From contig NZ_JAUCBR010000004.1 in assembly GCF_034676725.1 (NCBI RefSeq), positions 2,185,501 through 2,249,500 of the forward strand: a stretch of DNA of 64,000 nucleotides, read 5' to 3'. The position numbers and the translations under genes are program-made. Source of the DNA: Denitromonas sp. Lineage in GTDB: Bacteria; Pseudomonadota; Gammaproteobacteria; Burkholderiales; Rhodocyclaceae. This document shows, piece after piece, positions 1 to 10,903 of this stretch. The stretch's first letter is position 1; every line of letters starts with the position of its first letter. The notes beneath the pieces are model-generated. The model made no database searches and was not told where the DNA came from. It was given only the letters and a program-made list of their open reading frames with translations.

Positions 1-3662
<3,662 letters not shown>

Positions 3663-3666
<4 letters not shown>

Positions 3667-4562
3667 GTCAAATCCGCATCCTCGTTGTCGACGACGAGCC
3701 GTTCAATCTGGACATCATCAGCGAGTACCTGGAAGGTGCCGGCTATCTGCTCGAGATGGCCGCCAGCGGGGAAGAGGCCTGGGCATTGTTGCGCAACGCC
3801 GAGGCGCACTTCGACCTGGTGGTGCTCGACCGCATGATGCCCGGCATCGACGGCCTGGAGTTGCTGCGCTGGATCAAGGCTGACCGCCGCCTGGCCGACA
3901 TGCCGGTGATCATGCAGACCGCCGCGGCCAGCCCCGAGCAGGTGCGCGAAGGGCTCGCCGCCGGCGCCTACTACTACCTCACCAAGCCCTTCGAGCCGGA
4001 GAGCTTGCAGAGCATCGTGCGCGCCGCGCTCGACGACCTGCATCAACGCCGGGCGCTCGCCGAGCGCCTGGCGGTGCAGCGCAATGCCTTGCAGACGCTC
4101 CAGCACGGCCTGTTCGTCTTCCGCACCATGGAAGAGGCGCACGGGCTGGCGGCCCTGGCCGCGTCGATCTGCGATGAGCCGGACGTGGTGGTGCTGGGGC
4201 TGTCCGAATTGCTGGTCAACGGTGTCGAGCACGGCAACCTGGGGATCTGTTTCGACGAGAAGTCCCGCCTGCGGGAATCCGGCCAGTGGGAGGCCGAAGT
4301 GCTGCGCCGCCAGGCCTTGCCGGCCAATAGTGGCAAGCGGGTGCGGCTGACGGTCAGCGCCGAGCCCGGGGCCTGGGTGTTTTCCATCGAAGACGAGGGC
4401 GAGGGTTTCGCCTGGCAGTCGTTCCTCGAACTGGCGCCGGAGCGGGCCTTTGCGCCCAACGGGCGCGGCATCGCCCTCGCGCGCCAACTGGCGTTCGATG
4501 ACCTGGAGTACCTGGGCAATGGCAGTTGTGTCCGCGCCACCGTGCGCAAACGGGGCGCATGA
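3663..4562 (+). CDS. Response regulator with C-terminal ATPase-like (anti-sigma/RsbW-type) domain
   Basis: 299 aa. Residues 1-122 are a CheY-type receiver: acidic pair DD at 10-11, phospho-acceptor Asp56 in LVVLDRMMPG, and the conserved Lys in YLTKPFEP. The C-terminal half (about 150-299) resembles a GHKL ATPase of the RsbW/anti-sigma kinase kind, with an N-box-like segment (SELLVNGVEHGN) and an EDEGEGF G1-like motif, but no phosphorylatable His region. Start overlaps the preceding kinase stop by four bases, implying coupled translation. Such receiver-ATPase proteins often take part in partner-switching pathways with PP2C/SpoIIE phosphatases; one is encoded next (4698-6272), which supports that reading, though the partner here is inferred. 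Confidence 0.85.
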
Positions 4563-4697
4563 CCTGCGCCGGCCGGCGCAAAACGTGACGATTTCTTGCG
4601 GACTGCCGCCCCCGACTTGGGGCACACTAAGGGAAAAACCTCCCGGACCGAGGGCCGCTGGCGGCACGCCGGCCCGGGAAGACGACAAGGCACTGCC

Positions 4698-6272
4698 ATG
4701 ACCAGCCCCGCCCTGACCGTCCTCGTGGTGGACGATACTGCCGCGAACCGCAATCTGATGGCCGCTTTCCTGGCCAAACTGGGGCATGAGGCCGTCTTCG
4801 CGGTCGACGGCGTGGACGCGCTGGAGCGCTTCGAGCAACAGCGCCCCGACATGATCCTGATGGACCTGATGATGCCGCGCATGGATGGCTTCGAGGCCAC
4901 CCGGCGCATTCGCGCCGCGCAGGGCGAGGTGTGGACGCCGATCATCATCATGTCGGCGCTCAACGCCGACGCCGACATCGTTGCCGGGCTGGATGCCGGG
5001 GCCGACGACTACCTGGTCAAGCCGGTGTCGTTTGCCGTATTTGCGGCCAAGATGCGCACCATCGGCCGGCTGCAGACCATGGAGCGCCGCCAGCGCGAGT
5101 TGCTCGAGCGCATGCAGGCCATCTCCAATGCGGTCATCGACGGCATCATCACCATCGACGAGACGGGCATCATCCAGTCGGCCAACCCGGCCGCCTGCGC
5201 CATGTTTGGCTACGACAACGCCGAGCTTGCGGGCAAGCATGTGAGCGTCCTGGCCGCGACGCCGAAGGCGGCCCACCCGGAGCGCTACCTCGCCCGTTAC
5301 CTGTCGGGCGGCACGGCCGGCATTCTCGGCACGGTCTGCGAGCTGGAGGGCGAACGGGCCGACGGCGAGGTGTTTCCGCTGGAGGTTGGCGTCACCGAAC
5401 TGCAGATCGATGACCACCGGCTGTACATCGGCGTGATGCGCGACATCAGCGACCGCATCAGCCAGCATGCCGCGATGACCGAAAACGCGGCCCGCCTGCA
5501 GCGCTATCACGACGAACATCAGCGCGAGCAGGAGCTGGCCCGGCAGATCATGGCCAGCCAGATCGATACCGACTGGCTGCGCGACCCGCGGGTGCACTTC
5601 ACGGTGATGCCGGCGCGGCGCTTTTCGGGCGACCTGGTGGTCACCGCCTGTTCGCCCGGCGGGCGCTTGTACGCCATGCTCGCCGATGCCACCGGCCACG
5701 GCCTGTCGGCGGCGATCAGCGTGCAGCCGGTGTTGCCGGTGTTCTACACCCAGGTCGCCCGTGATGCGTCGCTGGCGCAGTTGGTGAGCGAGCTGAACAC
5801 CGTGCTCCACCGTTCCCTGCCGGTGGGGCGCTTCGTCGGCGCCGCGCTGGTGTGCCTCGGCGGGCATGGCGACGCGGCCGAGGTGTGGGTGGGGGGGATT
5901 CCCGAGGTCGTGCTGCTGGGGGCGGACGGCCGGGTCCGGCAACGCTTTGCCTCCAACCACCTGCCGCTGGGGGTGGTCGCCACGGCCGGCGAGGGTTGCG
6001 TGGTTGCGCAGGCCAGGCCGCAGCCGGGCGAACAGCTGGTGCTCTATTCCGATGGTGTGATCGAGGCGACCAACGACCAGGCCGAGGGCTTTGGCGTCCT
6101 GCGCCTGGAGCAGGTGCTGGAGGCCAATGACCCGGCGCGCCGCATCGACGCCCTGCGCATCGCGCTGGCCGAGCACCTGGCGGGCGCATCGGCGCATGAC
6201 GACATGTCGGCCCTGCTGATCGACTGCGCGCCGCACCCCGACCTGCCGGCGCTGGCCGATCCGGTGATCTGA
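4698..6272 (+). CDS. Response regulator with PAS and SpoIIE-type PP2C phosphatase domains
   Basis: 524 aa. Receiver domain 1-122 with Asp56 (DMILMDLMMPRMDG) and the KPVSF lysine; a PAS domain about 140-255; a SpoIIE/PP2C-type phosphatase domain about 300-515 with the metal-site segment DATGHGLSAA and a terminal DDMSALLID. Predicted output is dephosphorylation of a Ser/Thr-phosphorylated anti-sigma-factor antagonist, switched by phosphorylation of the receiver. The ATG at 4698 was chosen over an in-frame ATG at 4596 because receiver homology starts immediately and AAGG lies about 8 bases upstream. 135 bp separate it from the previous gene, so it may have its own promoter. Together with the two genes upstream it forms a three-protein signalling module. 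Confidence 0.88.
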   Translation: MTSPALTVLVVDDTAANRNLMAAFLAKLGHEAVFAVDGVDALERFEQQRPDMILMDLMMPRMDGFEATRRIRAAQGEVWTPIIIMSALNADADIVAGLDAGADDYLVKPVSFAVFAAKMRTIGRLQTMERRQRELLERMQAISNAVIDGIITIDETGIIQSANPAACAMFGYDNAELAGKHVSVLAATPKAAHPERYLARYLSGGTAGILGTVCELEGERADGEVFPLEVGVTELQIDDHRLYIGVMRDISDRISQHAAMTENAARLQRYHDEHQREQELARQIMASQIDTDWLRDPRVHFTVMPARRFSGDLVVTACSPGGRLYAMLADATGHGLSAAISVQPVLPVFYTQVARDASLAQLVSELNTVLHRSLPVGRFVGAALVCLGGHGDAAEVWVGGIPEVVLLGADGRVRQRFASNHLPLGVVATAGEGCVVAQARPQPGEQLVLYSDGVIEATNDQAEGFGVLRLEQVLEANDPARRIDALRIALAEHLAGASAHDDMSALLIDCAPHPDLPALADPVI

Positions 6273-6406
6273 GCACGGCGAGTCGAAAATGGCCTACGGT
6301 TCGCCGCGCCGGGGCCGTAGATACACTGGATGACCCGTGTGCCGGCGTACGGCCGGCCGGAGCGCCTTGCCCGGATTTCCCGACCTGACCATTTCTGCGA
6401 TCCGCC

Positions 6407-6709
6407 ATGAACCCTTATGACGACCGACGCGCGACCCGGCGCATTCCGCTGGGCTGCAATGCCCTGATCAAACCGGCGGGCGATTCGCCCGCCGTACCGG
6501 CGCATTGCGTCGAACTGAGCCCCGGCGGCATGACGCTGGAAACCGCCTATGTGCCCAGCGTGGCCGAGCTGCTCGATGTGCTGGTGCGCCAGCCGGACGG
6601 CGGCCTCGATCGCCCGCCGCTGCATGTGCGGGTCGAGGTCAAGCGCTGCCATCGGGCGGAATCCGGCAAGTACGTGCTCGGCGCGCAGATCGTCCAGGTG
6701 CTCAAGTAG
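6407..6709 (+). CDS. PilZ domain protein
   Basis: 100 aa, essentially one PilZ domain. The c-di-GMP-binding signature is present: an Arg-rich N-terminal segment (DRRATRRIP, the RxxxR element) and a later ELSPGGM, the equivalent of D/NxSxxG. Predicted small cytoplasmic c-di-GMP receptor. It follows a signalling cluster, and the window also encodes enzymes that would make and degrade c-di-GMP (57442-60228, 45648-46973). Target process unknown. Confidence 0.85.
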   Translation: MNPYDDRRATRRIPLGCNALIKPAGDSPAVPAHCVELSPGGMTLETAYVPSVAELLDVLVRQPDGGLDRPPLHVRVEVKRCHRAESGKYVLGAQIVQVLK

Positions 6710-6712
6710 GGC

Positions 6713-6997
6713 CTAACGACAGACCAGACTGGGTGCCGGGCTGTCCTTGGCGTTGTTGGCGGCCACGGCCGTCACCACGCACTTCATGGCACCGCATTCG
6801 CAGTTGAACACCACGGCCTGCGAGGGCGGCAGCTTTTCGGCCGCCGAGCACTGGCAGGGTTCGACATACTTGCTTGCCATGGCCGTCGGCTGGGCGGGGG
6901 TGGTGCTGGCGCCCGGTGGCTGGGCAGGGGCGGCCGGCACGCCCGGTGCCAGCAGGGCGAGGCCGAGCAGGGCCAGCAAGAGATGCGGTCGAGGCAT
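6713..6997 (-). CDS. Small exported Cys-containing protein of unknown function
   Basis: 94 aa. An N-terminal signal peptide (hydrophobic LLLALLGLALLAPGVPA, cleavage near residue 22) is followed by a Pro/Ala/Thr linker and a small domain with five cysteines (CQC, CEC, MKC and a C-terminal VCR), suggesting disulfides or metal binding in the periplasm. Start supported by AAGGAG 7 bases upstream. Convergent with the PilZ gene, three bases apart. No recognised family. Confidence 0.6.
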   Translation of the reverse strand: MPRPHLLLALLGLALLAPGVPAAPAQPPGASTTPAQPTAMASKYVEPCQCSAAEKLPPSQAVVFNCECGAMKCVVTAVAANNAKDSPAPSLVCR

Positions 6998-7065
6998 GGT
7001 CGTTCTCCTTGGGGGACGGCGCTGCTGTCAGTATGGCCAACAGATCGCCGCGCCGAAAGCCCGGC

Positions 7066-8778
7066 TCAACGCGCCAGTTGCCAGAGGTTCAGCAGGAACA
7101 GGATCACGCACAGCACCTGCCAGACGGCGACCGGGTTCTTCTGGATCAGCGGCTGGCGGCGGATGGTGTTGGCCAGCGCCGGATTGGGCACGGTGAAGTC
7201 CTGAAGGAACTCGGAGAAGGCATCGTAGCGGTCGGCCGGATTGGGCTGCAGGGCTTTTTGCAGGCAGCCTTCGATCCACAGCGGCAGGTCGTGGCGGCGG
7301 TGGCGGGCGGGGATGTAGTCGAGCTCGGCGTAGGACTTGAGGCTGACGCGCTTGACCGCCGGTTCGTCGAAGGGCAGCGCGCCGGTGATCATCTCGTAGG
7401 CGATCACCGCCAGCGAGAACAGGTCGGAACGAAAGCTGCCGCGCTCGCCCATGAGGTATTCGGGCGCCACGTAGTTGACGCTGCCCTGTGGCACGGACTT
7501 GTCGAGCGGCGAGGCGATCTCGTCGGTGCCGGCGATCATCACCGTGCCGAAGTCGAGGATTTTCACCCGGCCATCGCGGTTGATCATGATGTTCTCGGGT
7601 TTCAGGTCCTGGTGCACCATGTCGGCGCGCTGGAAGGCGCGCAGCCCGGCGACCGTCTGGCGGACGATGTCGCGCACCGCGTCCAGCGGCGGTGCGGGGT
7701 TGTCATGCATCCACTCGCGCAGGTTCATGCCCTCGATGTGCTCGCCCAGGTAGGTCATGAACTGCTTGTCGGGCCGCCCGGGGTAGGTCTTCATCACGTT
7801 GGGGTGGTCGATGCGCTGGCCGACCCACTCCTCGCGGATGAAGCCGTCGAGGTACACCGCATCCTCGGCGAAGTTCTCGGACGGTGCCTTGAGCACATAG
7901 CGCTGGCCGCTGTCGCTGTCCTTGACCAGATACATGTGGCTGCGTGTGCCGGAGAAGATCACGTCGAGCACCTCGTAGCCGTCGATCTTGTTGCCGGGCG
8001 CGAGCACCGGCGGGATCGGCCGCTGGGTGAGGCGGCGGTGGGTCTCCTCCAGGGTTTCGAGCGGCAGGGTGTCGATGGCCACCAGCAAGGCCGAGAGGTT
8101 GTCGTCCGAACCGGCGGCCAGGGCCTCGTCCACCAGCTGGCGGGCGAGCGCTTCGAGGTCGGCATCGGGGCCGGTGACGATGTCGCGGATGCGCGCGGCG
8201 GGCAGCACGCCGTGCACACCGTCGGTGGTCAGCAGCACGCGGTCGCCGGCGTCGAGCTCGCGGGTCAGGTAGTCGACCTCGAGCCGGGTGTCGGCGCCGA
8301 GGGCGCGGGCGAGGAATTCACGCCCGCCTTCGGTCATTACATGGTCGCGGGTGAGTTGTTCGAGGGTGTCGCCGCGCACATGCCACACGCGACTGTCGCC
8401 GGCATGGAACACATGCAGGGTGTTGGACTTGATGACCGCCGCCGAGAAAGTGGTGAGCAGGCTGTCGCGGGTGCCGTGGCGGGCGGCGTTCTGGCGATAG
8501 ACCCAGTGATTGAGTCCGTTGAGCACCTGGCTGGCGGCCTTGCGTACGCTCCAGGTGGGCGGGGTGGAGAAGTAGTCGTTGATGAAGCCGGTGACCGCCA
8601 TCTGGCTGGCGATTTCCGAATCGGCCGCACTGCTCACGCCGTCGCACATCACTGCGGCGGCGCCCTTGAGGTCGCGCTCGGTGCCTTCGGGCAGGTGGGC
8701 GGCGAAGGCGTCCTGGTTGACCGGTTTGCGACCCTCGACGGAGTGGCCGCCGAAGCGGACTTCAAGGCGGGTGCTCAT
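7066..8778 (-). CDS. Bifunctional PP2C phosphatase / Ser-Thr protein kinase of the nitrate assimilation locus
   Basis: 570 aa fusion. Residues about 1-240 are a PP2C phosphatase (metal ligands in PVNQDAF, Asp23, and VMCDGVSS, Asp46). Residues about 265-525 are a Hanks-type kinase: Lys about 295 in YVLKAP, catalytic loop VHQDLKPEN about 383-391, DFG motif in ILDFGT. The C-terminus ends in one membrane segment (about 545-565). A Ser/Thr kinase occupies the same place in the assimilatory nitrite/nitrate cluster of Pseudomonas aeruginosa (PA1782 beside nirBD and nasA), so a role in controlling nitrate uptake or assimilation is likely but not shown. The ATG at 8778 was chosen because GGAG lies 9 bases upstream; the ATG at 8793 has none. 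Two hairpins lie between it and the transporter gene. Confidence 0.88.
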   Translation of the reverse strand: MSTRLEVRFGGHSVEGRKPVNQDAFAAHLPEGTERDLKGAAAVMCDGVSSAADSEIASQMAVTGFINDYFSTPPTWSVRKAASQVLNGLNHWVYRQNAARHGTRDSLLTTFSAAVIKSNTLHVFHAGDSRVWHVRGDTLEQLTRDHVMTEGGREFLARALGADTRLEVDYLTRELDAGDRVLLTTDGVHGVLPAARIRDIVTGPDADLEALARQLVDEALAAGSDDNLSALLVAIDTLPLETLEETHRRLTQRPIPPVLAPGNKIDGYEVLDVIFSGTRSHMYLVKDSDSGQRYVLKAPSENFAEDAVYLDGFIREEWVGQRIDHPNVMKTYPGRPDKQFMTYLGEHIEGMNLREWMHDNPAPPLDAVRDIVRQTVAGLRAFQRADMVHQDLKPENIMINRDGRVKILDFGTVMIAGTDEIASPLDKSVPQGSVNYVAPEYLMGERGSFRSDLFSLAVIAYEMITGALPFDEPAVKRVSLKSYAELDYIPARHRRHDLPLWIEGCLQKALQPNPADRYDAFSEFLQDFTVPNPALANTIRRQPLIQKNPVAVWQVLCVILFLLNLWQLAR

Positions 8779-8798
8779 GCGTGTCGGCTCCATGTGTG

Positions 8799-8822
8799 AA
8801 AGGCCGGCGGGTGCCGGCCTTT
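8799..8822 (-). terminator. Hairpin between narK-type gene and kinase/phosphatase gene
   Basis: Ten-base perfect stem (AAAGGCCGGC / GCCGGCCTTT) with a four-base loop; on the minus strand it ends in TTTCACAC just before the kinase start region. A second hairpin (7-bp stem, 8837-8843 with 8847-8853) lies upstream. Could be a partial terminator that lowers expression of the last operon gene. The U-tract is short. Confidence 0.45.
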
Positions 8823-8867
8823 CGGACGATGTGACGGGGGCGTCGGACGCCCCGATTCTACCGGTCC

Positions 8868-10337
8868 TCAGCTCACGCTGATCAGCTCGACCGAGCCGTC
8901 CTCGCGTACCTCGGCCATGTGGCCCTTGGGCTCTTCCATCAACAGCAGGGTGACGAAGCCGAGCACGGCGGTCAGCGCAATCACGCTGAAGAACACTTCA
9001 TAGCTGACCAGCGACAGCACGGTGAGGTAGACCACCGCACCGACGTTGCCGTAGGCGCCGGTCATGCCGGCGATCTGCCCGGTGAGGCGGCGCTTGATCA
9101 GCGGCACCACGGCAAACACCGCGCCTTCGCCGGCCTGCACGAAGAAGGAGCAGGCCATCGCCACCGCCACGGCCAGCCACAGCGGCCAGCTGCTGTTGGT
9201 CAGCGCCATCAGGCCGTAGCCGGCGGCCAGGCCGGCGGTGAGGATGAGCAGGGTTTTCTTGCGGCCGAAGCGGTCGGAGATCCAGCCGCCGCCGGGGCGC
9301 GACATGAGGTTCATGAAGGCGTAGGCCGAGGCCACCAGGCCGGCATAGACCGGGTCGAGGTTGAAGGTTTCGGCAAAGAACAGCGGCAGCATCGACACCA
9401 CGGCCAGCTCGGAGCCGAAGGTGGCGAAGTACAGGATGTTGAGCACCGCGACCTGCTTGAACTTGTAGCGGTGCATCTCCGGCACCGGTTTGGTGAAGAT
9501 CTCGTGGTTGACGCGATACGCGCTGAAGCAGTCATACACATAGATGGCGCCCAGGCCGAGGTAGATGGCGGTGGCGGCGAACTCGGTGATCATCTTCACG
9601 CCGGCCGGCGAGAGCTTCCAGGTCAGCAGCGCCAGCGCCGCGTACATGGGGATCTTCATCAGCAGCAGAAACCAGAAGTCGCCGGTGCTGGTCACTTCCA
9701 GGCCGCCGTTTTTCTTCGGCTTGAAGTAGGTCGAGCCCTTGGGCGTGTCGCTGACGTTGAAGTACCAGATGAAGGAGAACAGCAGGCTCAGCGCGCCGGT
9801 GATGCCGATGGCGTAGCGCCAGCCGTTGTCGCCACCGAACACCAGGGCGATGGTGGGCAGCAGCATGGCCGCCGCGGCGGAGCCGAAGTTGCCCCAGCCA
9901 CCGTAGATGCCCTCGGCGGTGCCCAGCTCGTTGGCCGGGAACCACTCGCTGACCATGCGGATGCCGATCACGAAGCCGGCGCCGATGAAACCGAGCAGGA
10001 AGCGGGCGATGGCCGCCTGAGTGAAGGTGTCGGCCAGCGCGAACATGAAGCACGGCACGCTGGAGATGAACAGCAGCGCGGCGTAGGTGATGCGCGGGCC
10101 GTACTTGTCGGTGAGCATGCCGATCAGGATGCGCGCCGGAATGGTGAGCGCGACGTTGAGGATCAACAGCGTCTTGACCTGGCCCGGCTCCAGGCCCAGG
10201 GACTTGGCGATGGCGCCGAGCAGCGGGGCATGGTTGAACCACACGAAGAAGGTGATGAAGAACACCATCCACGACAGGTGGAGGATCTTCATCTTCCCCG
10301 TGAAGGAGAACAGGTTGAAGCCTTTCTCGTTTGACAT
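8868..10337 (-). CDS. narK: NarK/NasA-type nitrate/nitrite MFS transporter
   Basis: 489 aa with about 12 membrane segments. Major facilitator of the nitrate/nitrite porter family: early WMVFFITFFVWFNHAPL segment, the Gly-rich nitrate signature regions (GFIGAGFVIGIRMVSEWFP and QAGEGAVFAVVPLIKRR), and an MFS loop motif near SRPGGGWISDRFGRK. It would import nitrate (or exchange nitrate and nitrite) across the inner membrane. The location between nirD and the kinase supports an assimilatory role, for which the name nasA is also used. Start at 10337 has GAGGT 6 bases upstream. 129 bp separate it from nirD, and that gap holds a strong hairpin. Confidence 0.9.
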   Translation of the reverse strand: MSNEKGFNLFSFTGKMKILHLSWMVFFITFFVWFNHAPLLGAIAKSLGLEPGQVKTLLILNVALTIPARILIGMLTDKYGPRITYAALLFISSVPCFMFALADTFTQAAIARFLLGFIGAGFVIGIRMVSEWFPANELGTAEGIYGGWGNFGSAAAAMLLPTIALVFGGDNGWRYAIGITGALSLLFSFIWYFNVSDTPKGSTYFKPKKNGGLEVTSTGDFWFLLLMKIPMYAALALLTWKLSPAGVKMITEFAATAIYLGLGAIYVYDCFSAYRVNHEIFTKPVPEMHRYKFKQVAVLNILYFATFGSELAVVSMLPLFFAETFNLDPVYAGLVASAYAFMNLMSRPGGGWISDRFGRKKTLLILTAGLAAGYGLMALTNSSWPLWLAVAVAMACSFFVQAGEGAVFAVVPLIKRRLTGQIAGMTGAYGNVGAVVYLTVLSLVSYEVFFSVIALTAVLGFVTLLLMEEPKGHMAEVREDGSVELISVS

Positions 10338-10374
10338 GTTGCGACCTCGCGATGCTTTGGAAAATCGGTTGCCC

Positions 10375-10413
10375 GGTGCCCGCGTCGGGCCGAGCGACGC
10401 CGGCGCGGGCACC
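10375..10413 (-). promoter_or_regulatory. Stem-loop in the nirD-narK gap
   Basis: Perfect 10-bp arms GGTGCCCGCG (10375-10384) and CGCGGGCACC (10404-10413), with a further short CGG/CCG pairing inside. It lies about 40 bases before the transporter start. It could be a processing site, a weak terminator or an mRNA-stability element; no U-tract follows on either strand. I saw no σ54 or other clear promoter in this gap, so the transporter is probably transcribed from the nirB promoter. Confidence 0.4.
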
Positions 10414-10466
10414 GTAGTGCCTGCGGGCGTGTCATGAAATCGGTGCCGGCTCGCCGCCGGCAGGGC

Positions 10467-10805
10467 TTACAGCTGCAGGAAGACCGTGCCGTCCTCGACC
10501 TTGGTCGGGAAGGGCTTGGTGCAGCCCTTGTCGGGGGCGACGGCTTCGCCGTTCTCGAGCTGGATCTTCCAGTTGTGCAGCGGGCAGGTCACCGAGCGGC
10601 CATGGACGATGCCCTGCGACAGCGGGCCACCCTTGTGCGGGCACTTGTCATGCACGGCAAAGACTTCGTCCTCGCGGTTGCGGAAGATCGCGATGTCGCC
10701 GTGGGTCGGGCTGCTGACCACGCGGGAGCCGAGCACCGGGATCTCGTCGAGTTTGAAAACCGGCTGCCAGGCCAGGTCGGCGGGGCTGAGGGTTTGTGCA
10801 GTCAT
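10467..10805 (-). CDS. nirD: Assimilatory nitrite reductase small subunit (Rieske-type)
   Basis: 112 aa, the usual size of NirD. A single Rieske-like [2Fe-2S] fold with both binding boxes intact: C55-P-H57 (CPHKGG) and C74-x2-H77 (CPLHNW). Partner of NirB in NAD(P)H-dependent reduction of nitrite to ammonium in the cytoplasm. An in-frame TTG at 10817 exists, but ATG at 10805 is preceded by GAGA at proper distance and gives a family-typical N-terminus. A 19-codon ORF sits between it and nirB, otherwise the order is standard. Confidence 0.93.
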   Translation of the reverse strand: MTAQTLSPADLAWQPVFKLDEIPVLGSRVVSSPTHGDIAIFRNREDEVFAVHDKCPHKGGPLSQGIVHGRSVTCPLHNWKIQLENGEAVAPDKGCTKPFPTKVEDGTVFLQL

Positions 10806-10833
10806 GAGCGTTCTCAATGCCTAAAAATGTTGT

Positions 10834-10893
10834 TCAGAGCGGGGTGCCGTCGTCGCCGGTTTCGGCGGGCCACCAGTGGTCCCATTCGTTCAT
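10834..10893 (-). CDS. Putative 19-aa small protein between nirB and nirD
   Basis: An ATG at 10893 opens a 19-codon frame, MNEWDHWWPAETGDDGTPL, stopping with TGA at 10834. GAGGT sits 7 bases before the ATG and overlaps the last codons of nirB, so translation could be coupled. The peptide is acidic with three Trp. It lies on the coding strand in an intergenic gap of about 100 bp that otherwise has no function. No family is recognised. It may equally be a leader whose translation sets nirD expression. Reality depends on conservation, which cannot be tested here. Confidence 0.45.
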   Translation of the reverse strand: MNEWDHWWPAETGDDGTPL

Positions 10894-10903
10894 CGTGCGC
10901 ACC

